Assembly (NCBI GenBank): GCA_019155185.1
Contig: CM032811.1
Location: forward strand, 7,522,075-7,586,074
DNA: 64,000 nucleotides
Reading direction: 5' to 3'
Source: Beaufortia kweichowensis
Taxonomy: Eukaryota; Chordata; Actinopteri; Cypriniformes; Gastromyzontidae
This document shows, piece by piece, positions 1 to 12,800 of the stretch; position 1 is the stretch's first letter, and each line of letters opens with the position of its first letter. The notes below the pieces were generated by a model, which did not search any database, had not been told where the DNA came from, and saw only the letters and a list, made by a program, of their open reading frames with translations. Made by a program: the position numbers and the translations under genes.

Positions 1-815
1 GTACGTCAATGTTGATGATGCAAGTTTCCAGCAGCTCTCCGTACTGGTCAGTGCATGAGGCTAGGATCTTTCTCTGGTCATGTGACAAGCAGTAGGCCAC
101 AAACAGCACGTTGTATTTCTGCGCAGCCTCTCCGAAAGTCTCACCCAACTCTGTCTGCTTATCTTTTACCGGCGCAAGAACGAACGGTGGTGCGTAAAGA
201 TGTATACACTCTGGTCTCTGTGTAGGGACAATCAAGGGGTCACTGGGATACTTCAATCTTATTTGTCAATAACACCATTCAGCAGTCAAATATCATTTTG
301 TAATCTACCACCAGTTATTAGAAATGTGTGTACCTCTGGTCTCTGTAGTGCAGTGTCAATGGCCAGGCCAGGGCCAAAGCCTGTTAGCGTTTTGACATTA
401 GTAGAGGTTGGCAGACAGCGTCTGCACTGAGTGTAAACGGAGAAAGCCAGAGACTTCAGATGCTGTACGTATATATGGCGCTCCTCACTCCGGACCGGCT
501 GCAGCAAGCACTGGCTAGGTATTATCTGATAGAAGACAAACGTAAGATGTTTAGAACCGAGTTAAACTTGTATTTTAAATCTGAAAACTGCCAGAATGAC
601 TTACTTGCACATATACAGCATTCCTGATGTGAGGAGGAAGAAGCTGAAGCATTTCTTGATAACAGCGTAGGAGTCCCAGGGTCCAAACGCTGGAACTTGT
701 CCCCGTCTCCTCATAACTGAAGGGGTTCACAATGTAGATCACAATGGCAGGAGGGTATGTGACAGCATGCGAGTCTCCATCGGTTGGCACACCCACTTTC
801 TCTCGTTCCATCGTG
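1..815 (-). CDS. med13: med13 exons 21-23 (start of the PIWI-like domain; exon 23 partial)
   Basis: Exons are 605-815, 334-525 and 1-217 (runs off the left edge). Exon 21 has EREKVGVPTDGDSHAVTYPP and WTLGLLRCYQEM. Exon 22 has LPTSTNVKTLTGFGPGLA. Exon 23 has FGEAAQKYNVLFVAYCLSHD and LLETCIINIDV. These match the opening of the Med13 C-terminal domain. Reading phase is 0 at both internal junctions. The last bases in the window continue the reading frame into the expected Val-Pro, so exon 23 probably extends beyond base 1. Confidence 0.94.
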
Positions 816-3800
816 CTGTGAAACAGATAAAAATCATGGATCAGGACATGTAGTTTAAACTGTCTGTTGCAATCGATCGATTTTAAACTCAGCTGTACCT
901 CTCGGCGGGCTCAGATGGGACCTGAGGTTGGCCGGTGGATGTGGTTCCGTCTCCCACAGGCCCTGTGCTCTGAGCGGCACTCTGCTGGCTGGATTGCAAG
1001 CCCTGAGCCCCAAAGGAAGGAAGGGAATTGGGTTTGACAGACGGCAGGATGCCTATGCCTTGAGAGCATGAAGAGGAGGAGGAGGAAGATGAGGTGGATG
1101 ATGTGGTGGTACTGGTGTTTGTGTTGGCGGTGCTGTTGGTGGAGGGGCAGTGCTGTTCTGGGCAGCTGCGGTGGGGATGCCGGAGCTGGTGGAGTTTCGC
1201 TGAGAAAGCAGCGAGCTGTCCAAAGACTGGGCTGCCAGATGTGAAGCTAAAGAGAAAGAATTAAATATTACTTTATTGTCTGTTGGAGAACATTTTTGAT
1301 TAGATTTTGAATTGAATTTGCATACCCAAGTCATTCCGGCACACTTGCGCATAGAGTTTAAGCTTTGTGATTGCGTCGCTGATGTTGTTCATTTTTGAAA
1401 GCCAGTCGTTGAGAGGCTGATCTGTTGGAGACTTTGATGCATTATCGCTTACAGTCACAATGCCATCGGCATACACCTTAGCGATGGGCCTGTGCTGACC
1501 AAGTCGACAGGACTGTAAAACAATTAAACATCTCTCAATGTTCCTCAAGCAACATCATATGCAATTTCTGTTTTTATGCATAGATACATGCATAGGCACA
1601 GTTAACAAATGATAGATAGGAGCAACCGACCTCATACACAGCAGTCAAGTCTCTGAAGAAAGTCCTGGCTCCATTCAGTAAAGCCTCGTTGTCAGGACAC
1701 ACCACCATATACCCGATGTCCCGCTGGGAACCGTATGGGTCCAGCAGAAGTTTTTCCCAGTATGGCAGAGCGAAAGGCGACATCACCACAAAGTCATACT
1801 CATAACCCACCAGTAAGGTGGGGATGGGTAGAGGCTCTGGAGATTCATCTGTGCCTGGAAGATGAGAATTGTGCAAATATTGAATTGTAGGCAAAGTGAC
1901 GGATGACACAGTTGAAGCGGTTGTCGTTTTTACTCTTACCGTAAGAGCCTCTGCCAGCCATCTTGTGAAACTGCTGCCAGGTGAGGGGGCCCTGGACGCC
2001 CCAGGAACGCACGGACCTCTTCTTCTGAATGGAATCCTGTAGTACGGGTTGCAGTGACAACAGCATCCTGAGCACATCCTGGGAGAACAGCATGCTCATA
2101 TCGAAAGCTAAAAGAACAACAAGAGTCATGTTTAACAAACATTGTTGAATCACATAACAAGCATATTAATCAACATGGTAAGATGTAGTCTCACCGCTGC
2201 GTTTGGCCCAGTGATGTAAACTAGAGCTCTTGACTAGCGTCTCATCAACCTTTCCTCCAGACATGTTGTCCATGAACTGCCTGCCGTGCTCTAGAGCCAG
2301 GTAGCAGTCGTTATAATAGTCCCTTTCCTCAAGGCGCATAGGGGGCTTGGGGCTGGTACTTAGATGCTCTGGTCTAATGATGGGGGAGAAAGGGTTAGTG
2401 CACATGTCCTTCAGCAAGACCACAAGATCATCCGGAAGCTGCTCTTTAAGGGCCGCCCCTCTCTGCAGCGAAGCAGTTCGCACAGACTCAAAGTGCTTCT
2501 CCGCATCCCTTCCGGCATCCGAACCCCGCCCCACGATGTCTAGTTCATCCTCCAGGAAGAGTCCGGAGCCGTTGCCATAGCGACGGTTCATAACAGCGCT
2601 AAAGCCACAGGAGCAGGGATCCATGCTGGAGTATTGCGAATCCATGTTGGGGTCGCTGATGTATACGCCCACGTCCGCTCCTGTGATGTTCATGTTGCAG
2701 ACGCAAATGCAACAGCTGTCAAAGTTGCAGTCCTTGAAGAGGTTCATCACTGACTCAGACAGAATCAGCGTGACGTACAGACTGTGCGCTTCTGGGATGG
2801 ATGGCACAGTGGCCGGCTCCACTGAGTTCAGGGGTCTGCAGGTGGAGGGTGTAGAGGCGGGCGAATAGAGGTCTGAGTTCTCGTATTTAATGGAGCCCTG
2901 GACGCTGGCGGGACCTCTGGGGGTACGAGGGGTCCGGGGAGTCCGTGGTGTTGGGGCAGAGAATCGAGGGGTCGCAGGGGAGGGTAAGATGCCTGTGCCG
3001 CTGTTGCTGGGCGGAGCGCTGTTAGACATGAAGGTGTTGTGTGTCTGAGGGGTACAGCTCTGGTCCTGCTCAACCGCACTTCCCACACTAGGGATGTTAC
3101 TGTCAAAGAAGAAAAAACAACAGTCAAGTCAAAATTAAAAACAATTGAATTTCAATGCATTAGAAAATGTAAGATCAAATCACAAAATAACTTTATACAT
3201 CCCCTCAAACTGACCACTGCACATTTTTTCAAGATGCCACTTGGTTATTTTGTTCATAAAACACTTTAACTACACCTGATGCAGGTAAGATATCTGACAG
3301 TCGACTGTGGAAACATTCCTCAATTAAGGCTGCACTATCATTAATATTGAACAACTATTTCTGGCTGGCAGCTGCTCGGACCATAAACGGCAGAGTATGT
3401 TCTGTTCTTGTTAAAAACCTGACCCACTTACTACAACCACCACCTGCTACATACACAAGATTCCCATCTCAAATTAGGTAAATAAATCTTTTTAAAAGCC
3501 TTTTAGGCAGGGTGATGAAAGCTCAAATTAATCAATGCCTGCGATTTGTTTGTTTGCAATGCATGAATGCAAAAAGACTGTAGGCTAAGCAATAACAGAG
3601 AGTACAAAAGGGTACTCAAAGAAACACAAGCAGTGCTAAAAATGGTTTGTGAGGATGAATCATCCTACACGCACACAACAAAAAACTGATTTCTTGGCTG
3701 GCGTACCTGTCCTTGTTGAGGAAGGTCATGGCTGCCATGGGCTGCATCATCTCCAGTTTGCCGACTGTCCAGCTGGGCTGGTAAACACACTCCTCTGGAA

Positions 3801-6800
3801 GCTTGATGGGAAGCAGACACTGGCTGGGCAGCGTCTTCAGCGGGGCGTAGAGGGAGCAGCCGATGAAAGCTTGGCAGGATTCTGGCTTGAACACATATGA
3901 GTAATCCTGCAATAAAGAAACAAACAAGTGGATAAGAGTCACGCGCCATGCAAATTCACAAAATGCTTCTCTGTAAAGGACACTTCTGGGAATTCATAGC
4001 AGTAAGTTCATTCTACCTTGATCTCTGAGGGTTTGGGGCTGCAGAAACCCTCCTCCACCTCCATCTTGAAGTTGCCGCCAATAGCCGTTCCATCCAGGAG
4101 AGACAGTCCGGCTACTGACTCCATGTTGCCGTATTCTTTACTGCCCATGTTCATGGGAGAGAAGCCCATGATGTGCTGCTCCAGTGATGGAGGGGTTGGG
4201 AACATCTGGTGCAGGTCTGCAGAGCCTAGAACAATAAACAAGCACACTGAAGGAACACGATTTTGGCACTATATGCAGAAAATAGGTAACAGATGCTTGA
4301 GTTGCCATTAAGAAAATCTCATGCAGCTCTTGGTTTAATGTCCACTACAGTGGTCATGTCATAAGCCCCAGCACTGAATTCTTGCATGAGGACTACAATT
4401 CCAGCTCTTATATATGGACAGTTATAAACTTACAACATGCCCACACACATCCAGCAATAATAGCTATTATAACAACACAAATATATTAAACAGGGGTCGT
4501 GGTGTAGGGCACGTACAAGGCAGGGGATCTGGCGCTGCAGGTTTAGCTTCTTTCCCACCAAACTTCTCCTCTGTTCCACCAGTAGCTCTTCTGGATCCAG
4601 GCTGTTTGGAGCAAGACAAAAACAGTCGGCACATTTTACTTGATGTACTATTTCCCTGATTCAGCAAATAAAGTACTTTATGACCACTGGAGAGTTTTTC
4701 TAATGAAGCAGGAGACAGGAGATCCAGAAACAAAGCGAGAAGAACCAACTACAGAGTTCCTTAATTAGCCACAGAGATGTACACGACCGTTTCCAGCACA
4801 TTTATTACTGTTATGACCTTAGAGGATGTGGTTAATGCTACAAATTGGTTAGTGTAACACCTACTCTATACTTGGCAGACTGTTGCATTTAGAAATGTTT
4901 AAATGCTTTGTATAGTGGTGAGGAGAAGACTGCGAGTACTAACCGTAAGATCATCCTCGTCAGAGTTGAAGAGGTTGTCCAGGTCATTAATGGACACAAC
5001 AAGGTCAGTCTCATGGATCAAACTGGTTGTGGGAAGTGGTTTACTGCCTGATGAACCCTGGGCATCTGTGTGCCACAAAGCAAATGTTAAAGACCTCCAG
5101 ACACATTTTCTCACAATATGCAAGTGATTCAGTGTTCAACCACTATGCAGACTTAATATGCAGACATAATTATAAGTATTTGTGGAATGATTTGTAGGAA
5201 AAGTGTACACTGGAACTGCATCTAATTTCTGTATTTCAAACAAAATGTAAAAAAAGCAGCTCACTTGACTGTTAATAAAATATGTTACATGAGAATGCAA
5301 GTTTTTAATATAAATATATAATAACACTTTATAACACGTTAAGTTATATTTGTTAACATTATTTGATGTATTAGCTAACATGAACTAACAAGGAACAATA
5401 CTTCTAGAGCAATTATAAATATTAGTTCAAGTTAATTCCAGAATTTACTAAAACACATTTAAAATCAAAAGTTATTACTGTTAACATAACATGAAAAATG
5501 TATTTGCATTAACAGAAATTAGCAAAGATTAATAAATACTGAAAAACTATATTGCTCATTGTTGGTTTTATTTGTTAACCTTACTGTAAAATGTTACCAA
5601 ATATATTATTGAACACACCACATCTGGCACATCGGAATTGAACTTATGTGTTCTTTGATTTATGACATCTTAACAACAACAACAACAAAAAAAAACTCGA
5701 GTGTGGCTAAACAAGTAGAATTTACTAAGTTTGCTTTTCAAGTTACTACTTTACTCAGAATTGCAGCATATCTAATGATGAAATGATCAGCATATCTCAG
5801 TATTAAAATATAATACTCACCATCAGATGACAAACTGCCATCATCCCTCTGAAAAGAAAAACATAAAATAATGATAAGCAAAGAAATGAGGACTATTCCT
5901 ACATACACAAGAAACAAGTTTTTCTAAGAGCATCAGTGCCTGACCTTATTTCTCTTCCCCGCCTCCCTCTCTGCTCCAGGCCTTTTCTCTTTATCAGTGA
6001 AGTTGAACTCCTCGTCTCCTTCTACAAAAGCATAAGGATCAGATTCTCTCTCTTGTTCTCCGTCACACGCCGTTGTGAAGAGATGCTGATTCTTCCTTTG
6101 CTCATACATCTTCACACGATCTTCTGACACCTTTAAAGGCCTCTTGGAGGACGACATAGTCCTGCAAACCAACAGAAAGGATGTTTTTAATATTCAGACG
6201 GTATGAGCATTATTATGATATTTAGCATTATAACTTGCTAAAGATTTTGGTTAGTTGCAAACAAGTTTCCACCAAATACCGTGGAAAGCAAGGGGGATTT
6301 TAGAAAAACATCTGTTGTTGTCAACAACCAGAGTAGAAAAACAACTTACAAAATAACATTACTTTGGCCTTTTTGCAAGAGCGCAACTAGTCTTTTACAA
6401 CCTGTAATTAAGATGTTAAAAAACTGATTTCTAAAAAGTGACAGATTTTCGAAAAAAGTCATTCTGTCTGCCAAATGATAACTGTTCAGGTCTACTACTG
6501 GGCCAACAAAAACAACTTCATTTACGATCTTACATTTCTCAAATTTCTTATTAGTGTACTAACAATATAATTAATAATACAGCACAAAATATTTGAGTAC
6601 GTACTCTGTAATGGACATGACTCCATCCTGGCCTCTGTTACCATCCTCAAACTGTGTGACCAAAGGAAGCTGAGGCGTGTGGAAGTTTGTGTTCCTCCCA
6701 CCAGGCACCCTAAAGTACTTCCAGGGATTATGTGTCATGTCCTGATTGGGGTTGATGGCAGAGCCCACATACACAGTAGGTTCTAGGGACTCCGGGTATG

Positions 6801-9800
6801 CAGCCGTGTAAGGTGGGGGTGGTGGATCTATCTGAGAATCATCTGGGGGTTTCTGGGGTACCAAGCAGGGCTCGGAGGAAGGGGGGTAGAAGTGTTGGTG
6901 GAGAGGAGAAGAGGAATTTTTCATGCTGTTTGCTACCTCGTCTCCGTGCTCGCAAGGGTGCGGGCTGAGCGGTGGAGGCTGAGGGGAACTGGCCAACTCG
7001 TCGGTGGAGCCGTGCAGCATCGGGGTCTTGTTGGAGGTGACGTCGGTGTGGTGGAGACTGGGGTAACGGCTCTCCTCATGGCTTTGCAGACATAGTCTGT
7101 GAACACCATCTCCCTGCTCAAGGTTTGGCTCCTCACACAGCGAGCTGCGGTGGTGGAAGGGCGTCTGGGGCCTCTTTTGCTGCTTGTCTCCCTTTTCCAT
7201 CTTCTCCACCATCTTGTGTTTGGTGGAGGGCTGAGATGGTTGGCCAGCAGATGGAGGATGCCCTGGGGTGCTACATGCACGCTTCTGGTTTTTGAGTCTG
7301 AGGCAAGAAGCAAAGCTTGAAACTTAATCATCCGACTCAAATTCATCACAGACTAAATATGTTTCTAATGTGTGGATTTATGAGTTCAGTGGCATACCTT
7401 GAGCAACTGCACTGCGTCCTTTGAGATCGCTCAACAAATTCCCAAACAGAAGCTTTGTCAGTTTCCTCTTCACATACTGCATTGGACATGGTTGAGAACT
7501 TCCTCCTGCAAAAATAAACCATATCACATACTTGAACCAGCTTTCTTATTATTCAATAAATATTCTATTAACAGGTAATTTGTTCTGGATGATCAGTCAA
7601 GCTTCAGATTTTATTCATACTTGTTCTGGGCTTGGTTAATATTGCACTCGTGCCAGACTCTCTCGCCCATTTGGCTGGCCAGTCGGCGAGGGATCTTGCC
7701 TCCGTGATGACTGCTGCTGTCCACACTGAAGGCGCCTGACATCGCTGAGAGTTTCACCCACTTCTGGGCTGGTTGCAGGACTTTAGAGAAAAATAAATGA
7801 AACATTAATACCAACATCATCACAAAACAGCACTTGACAACACAAGATACTTCTTTATGTATATAGATTAAAGGTTGTGATGGTGGTACCTGCTTGGGCC
7901 TCCTCAGGTGAGGTGGGAGGAGTCAGGGTTACCGAAGAGATGGCAGTATCTCCATGGATCACATGACTGTGCTGACCTCCTGGGTAGGATCCTGAAGAGG
8001 TGGAGGAGCTCATTGTAGCCACAACCGGGATGTCAGATTGAGCCACCAACACGAGGCTGGCTGGGTACACCATCCTCACCCCAGCTGCACAACCCAAAAC
8101 AAACAATTACACTCTTGAAAGACTGCTTGAGAAGTCACTGACACAACAATAAAGTCTCCAATCAGTCTTACCAACAACAACCTCGACAGCAGCCAAAGAA
8201 TCATCCTCCCAATCGAGGTCATCCATCTTGTCATCAGTGACCTCCTTGGTGTTGGGGCCTATGGGATAAAACTGCTTCCATTCTTCAATTAGCTTTTGGG
8301 TTGGTGGGTCTGAGAGTTTAAAGGACTGTCCGGTCAGAGATCCACTCAGGCCGTATGGAGAAAGAATCACTGTGGGAAAATAAAACAAAGGTTAGTGTAT
8401 GATAGTGGTGAGTGCAATGGGATAAATGATACTTCCTGTTCGAGACTCCTTGTGGTAACATGAGAACAATGCTCTGGGCCACAAAGTCATAAAACGAAAG
8501 TCAAGAGCTGTGTCAGTAAGGTAATCACATGCTAGTTCTGGTAAAAGTACAACAAAAATTCAAGAGAGATATTTGCTTTTCAACACTTAACAATACTTTA
8601 CAATACAGAAGCCAAAGGAACAATTGGCCTGTCTCCACATGTGGGTAATAAAACAAAAACGATATACAACTAAATGAATTAAATGAGGGTTAATAGCTGA
8701 TCAGCTATAATCAGCTAAAAAAAATCTGAATGTTAGATCTACATTTTCAGTCAACTGCCATTAAGGCAAGAACAGCACATAAGGACGTTTGGCCCCATTA
8801 CATGAGACTATAAAATGTTAAGGTGTTTATTGTAATTGAAATAAGACTGAGTTGCATTAAGCACTATTGCATTTGCAGATGTATATAACAGAAGTCTAAC
8901 ATAAGCATTAGTCTGGAGACTAGCATAAACTCAAGCCAGACAACTGAGAAGAGCCTTTGTGAATGAGCTCTGCCAAAGTCAATTTCCAGACATTACAATG
9001 AGAAGAACTAAAATCTAAAATACAGTCAATCAATAAGTGACTGATAGTGGTAAGACTGGAAAAGAGAGTATGATATGTTAGTCTGGACTTTTACAAACAG
9101 CAGAAATTCACAGATGCTGCCAAGACATTTTAACTCATTTCTTTAAGGAATAGATTTAGGACTGATGTGGATCATATGTACTGCAGGAGAACAGGTTGAG
9201 GAGACACACGGATACATCCTGTTCGGGATAAAACATACTGTTCTATGCCCGTCTGTAAGACACGAGCTTGTGAACTCAGCACCCTGGAGTGCAGCGGTGA
9301 TGTAACAGAGCTGAAAGCGACTCAGGAAAACACCTCATCAGGGCTACACTGAGATAATGACTGCCACAAGAGGAGCAGCGTCTCAGAGGTGTTAACACAA
9401 TGCAGGCCTTCCATTACTGCAGAGGAGGAAACATGTGTTTGCCACCATTCAGACTGCTTAGAGACAACTACAAACCACAAAAAGGCAGCACTACCCTGTA
9501 AAATTTCTACTAAAAGTCTACTGTAATTATGCGCTTCAGAGCAAAACATTTTTAGTGTTTAGTCTTTGTTAGTACAAAACAATGTGATTTCTACAGTGTT
9601 CTAATTGTAAACACCTAAAACATCTTGCAATGGGCAGAAACTTTTGTACCGTTTTCATGTAGCCATATATGTCCTATAGTTGTAAGTGTTCATCAACACT
9701 GAATTGTCAAGAAACCAGTAGGACGGAAAAGAGCAAGCAGACACTGGAGACTATTTTTGTTTACTTGCTATTACAAACAACTATGAATTTTCCTAATTTA

Positions 9801-12800
9801 GTTCCTGGTGGACTGATAAATAACCTGTGAATAGGTTTGTGTGTGCAATGATCTGAGGACATGCCCACACACAATCAGAAATAATCACAAAACTAAAATG
9901 CTCATTCACAAAGTTTTGCTCTCCCCAGGTACTGGCCATTGTGATGGATAATTTATGCTAAAGCTTTAAGTAAGACTGTGCTAATTTAGGTCTGTTTAAC
10001 AGATTTTACCATATTTAATTCCACCAGCAATTAGTCTATAAATGCCAAAGAAATTCACATATTTGATGCTTTTGTGAAAAGCTCGTACCTTGTACTGAAC
10101 TGCTGCTCTGCTGGGCCATCATCAGGTGCTCCTCACTCAACAGGTAGACGGGCTGGTGCTGGTTGATCTCCACACTGGTGCACACATTACTGTCTCCATG
10201 CACGAAGAACGTGAAGGAGCAGGACAGGTGTTCACTACAGGGAAAGGGAAACAAATGTTGAATTACTTGAGGAACTACATCCCTTTGAGAAACTACATGG
10301 CACACTTTGTTGAGGTCTCTGAGAACGATGTGTCGACAGCTGAGGTCTTCACACTGTGATCACAGTCTTAGTACCCTGAAAGCTGCAGTTTGTGACAGAG
10401 AATCCTTACCAACTGTGAAGATGGATGGGAAATACTACAGCATTACTTGTGAACAAGCAAACTTTAGCTTTGGGGCTTTGGAAGTGTTAGATTAAATCTT
10501 CGCCTGCATAATGAGAGTTTAACACTCCAAGTCTTTTTTGTAGCAGAAATTCTTTAAGATCGCTAACACCTGTCAGCGTGTGACCCGCAGGCTAGAGTAA
10601 ACAGCTGTTACAGTATAACCACACATGCAGATGCTGAGCGATAAACATAAGAAACTACACAACACAACAGTAACTGCCTGATTTTTTGTTTTTAGTAGTA
10701 TTTGTTAAACCAAATACACTACTGGCTTCTTTGCAACACTAAAAAGATATTTTGAGAAATGTCACAATGGTTTGTGTCCATATAACGGAAGTCAATTGGG
10801 GTCAATTTTGTTTGGTTACCAACATTCTTCAAAATATCTTCCCTTGTGTTCTGCAGAAGAAAAAAGACATACAGATTTGACATGAAGGTAAGTAAATAAT
10901 AAAATGATTTTCATTTCTAGGTGAACTATCCCTTTAAATAAACATGATCTTTCCTTTATCTTTATCTAATTTATACTACAAACCAAGCCAATCCCTGTCA
11001 TGGCATTCAAAACATAAAACTGGACCTGACTTCCCAGAACTACAGTGGGATCTCTCTCTCTCTGCATGCCTGAACACTGCAGCCCATTTCATGAAGCCCA
11101 ACACTGGCACAGAGACCGAGAATTTCCTGCATTTAAGCCAGCAGATGTGTGCATGCTCACTGCAGGGATCAAGTGATGGCCCCTGGTAACACCAGAGCAC
11201 AGTGCCAGCACTGCACGGTGCAGGGCACGAGCGAGAGAGCGAGGGGGGAGACTGCATTCCTCATACGTCTGTTGAGCTCTGTTAGGAGTGTCATTAAGGC
11301 ACGCCACCAGCAAACCACTACAAACCCCTCACACACAGATGGCACATCAAAGCGTCTGCAAAACGCCATATATTTAGCGTTCAAAGTGGCCGAACAGCAT
11401 TCAAACTGATCTACCTGCCCTGTAAAAAGCACAAAACAAACAAAGAAATGCTGTACTTTTTTGCACACGCTTATTAGTAAGTATGTTTGATATCTATTCA
11501 AGTTCAGGCAGAGCTTGACAAGTGAAAGCAAAATAGTGCTTCCCTTTGACCTACCTAGTGTGAAACCGCAATGTCAGTGTTTTCTGAGCGAGTAAGCTCT
11601 TTATTAAAGCCTAGACAGAGGAAACAGCTACATTTTCCAGCCCGTGCATCCTTAACTGACGCTGTAGCACACCCACAGCAGGAAGCCATATTCACCCACC
11701 CACAGACACACCACCACACTTCTGCCCGGAGGGAAGCGATGACATCTATTCAAATGAGGCAGACAATTAGAAGGAACGCATCTCCTGCCCCTCCCTACAA
11801 TATTACAATATTTCTCTCAAGGCACTTAGAAACAGCTCGGGTGCAGCTTTTCCGCAAACAAACAGAATACTCCGGGAGGTTGCAGGTTTGAATGGTTGGG
11901 GCTCTTCTCTGTGCAAAGATGCCAACAGCCTGATGTCACTCATCTGCTGCGCTAAACAATGAGGATCACGCTGTAAATGCGGCAGCTTACGGCATGAATC
12001 CGCATCGATGGGCATGAAAACACAACAGTAATGTAAACATCGCACAAGGCCAACAACAGCAACAGTTTTAATCCCCTGTCTACACACAGAATTTATAAAC
12101 AAAGGCAATAAACCATTAAGAAAGTGCATTAGAGTGGTTTTGCCATAGGTAAGGGGTTGTTCTTAGGTACACAACAACTTTAACTAATATAGTTCATTAG
12201 TCTAACTGTGCACAGTTTATGGTTGCCAAGCAACAAAGAAACCAGACGTCCAATCAGATTTAAGATGAAACAACTCAATTTTACCTTTTGTTGATTGGCT
12301 TCTCATCTTTCTCGTAGGGCTTGACAAACCACTTGCCGATACGAACGAAGGATCGATTCATGAGGCAGCGCTCCAACAGGTTATGGATGGCTTTGAAGAG
12401 CAGCGTTCGGCACTCGTAGGTCAGGCCGCTCTCCCATGACCCGTCCTCATCACCTGTTCGACAAAGAAAACAGATCAGTATGCTACTTATTATTTGTATA
12501 TACAGATGTATGTTCAGCTGCTGCAGGACCCAGTGCCTTAATACCGTTTATATATTATGTTATCATATGTTAATGTAATGTGTACAGTAAACACAGAAAT
12601 ATACTTCGGATGACCACAGATATACTTGGCAATATACTTGACAGTGGATAGTCAGCATGAAAGAACAGGGAGGAGTTTTTGATGTAGGTCACAGCACATC
12701 TGTATTCTCCCAGCACAAATTGAATTAGAGGATGCTTTGAGAACTACCCGTGACTCTGGCTTGATCGTCACAAATGTGTTTGTTGTTAAAAAGGAGAGAA

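Noticed and set aside
2347..2868. Plus-strand frames opposite med13 exon 16
   Set aside because: They are the antisense shadow of a strongly conserved coding exon.
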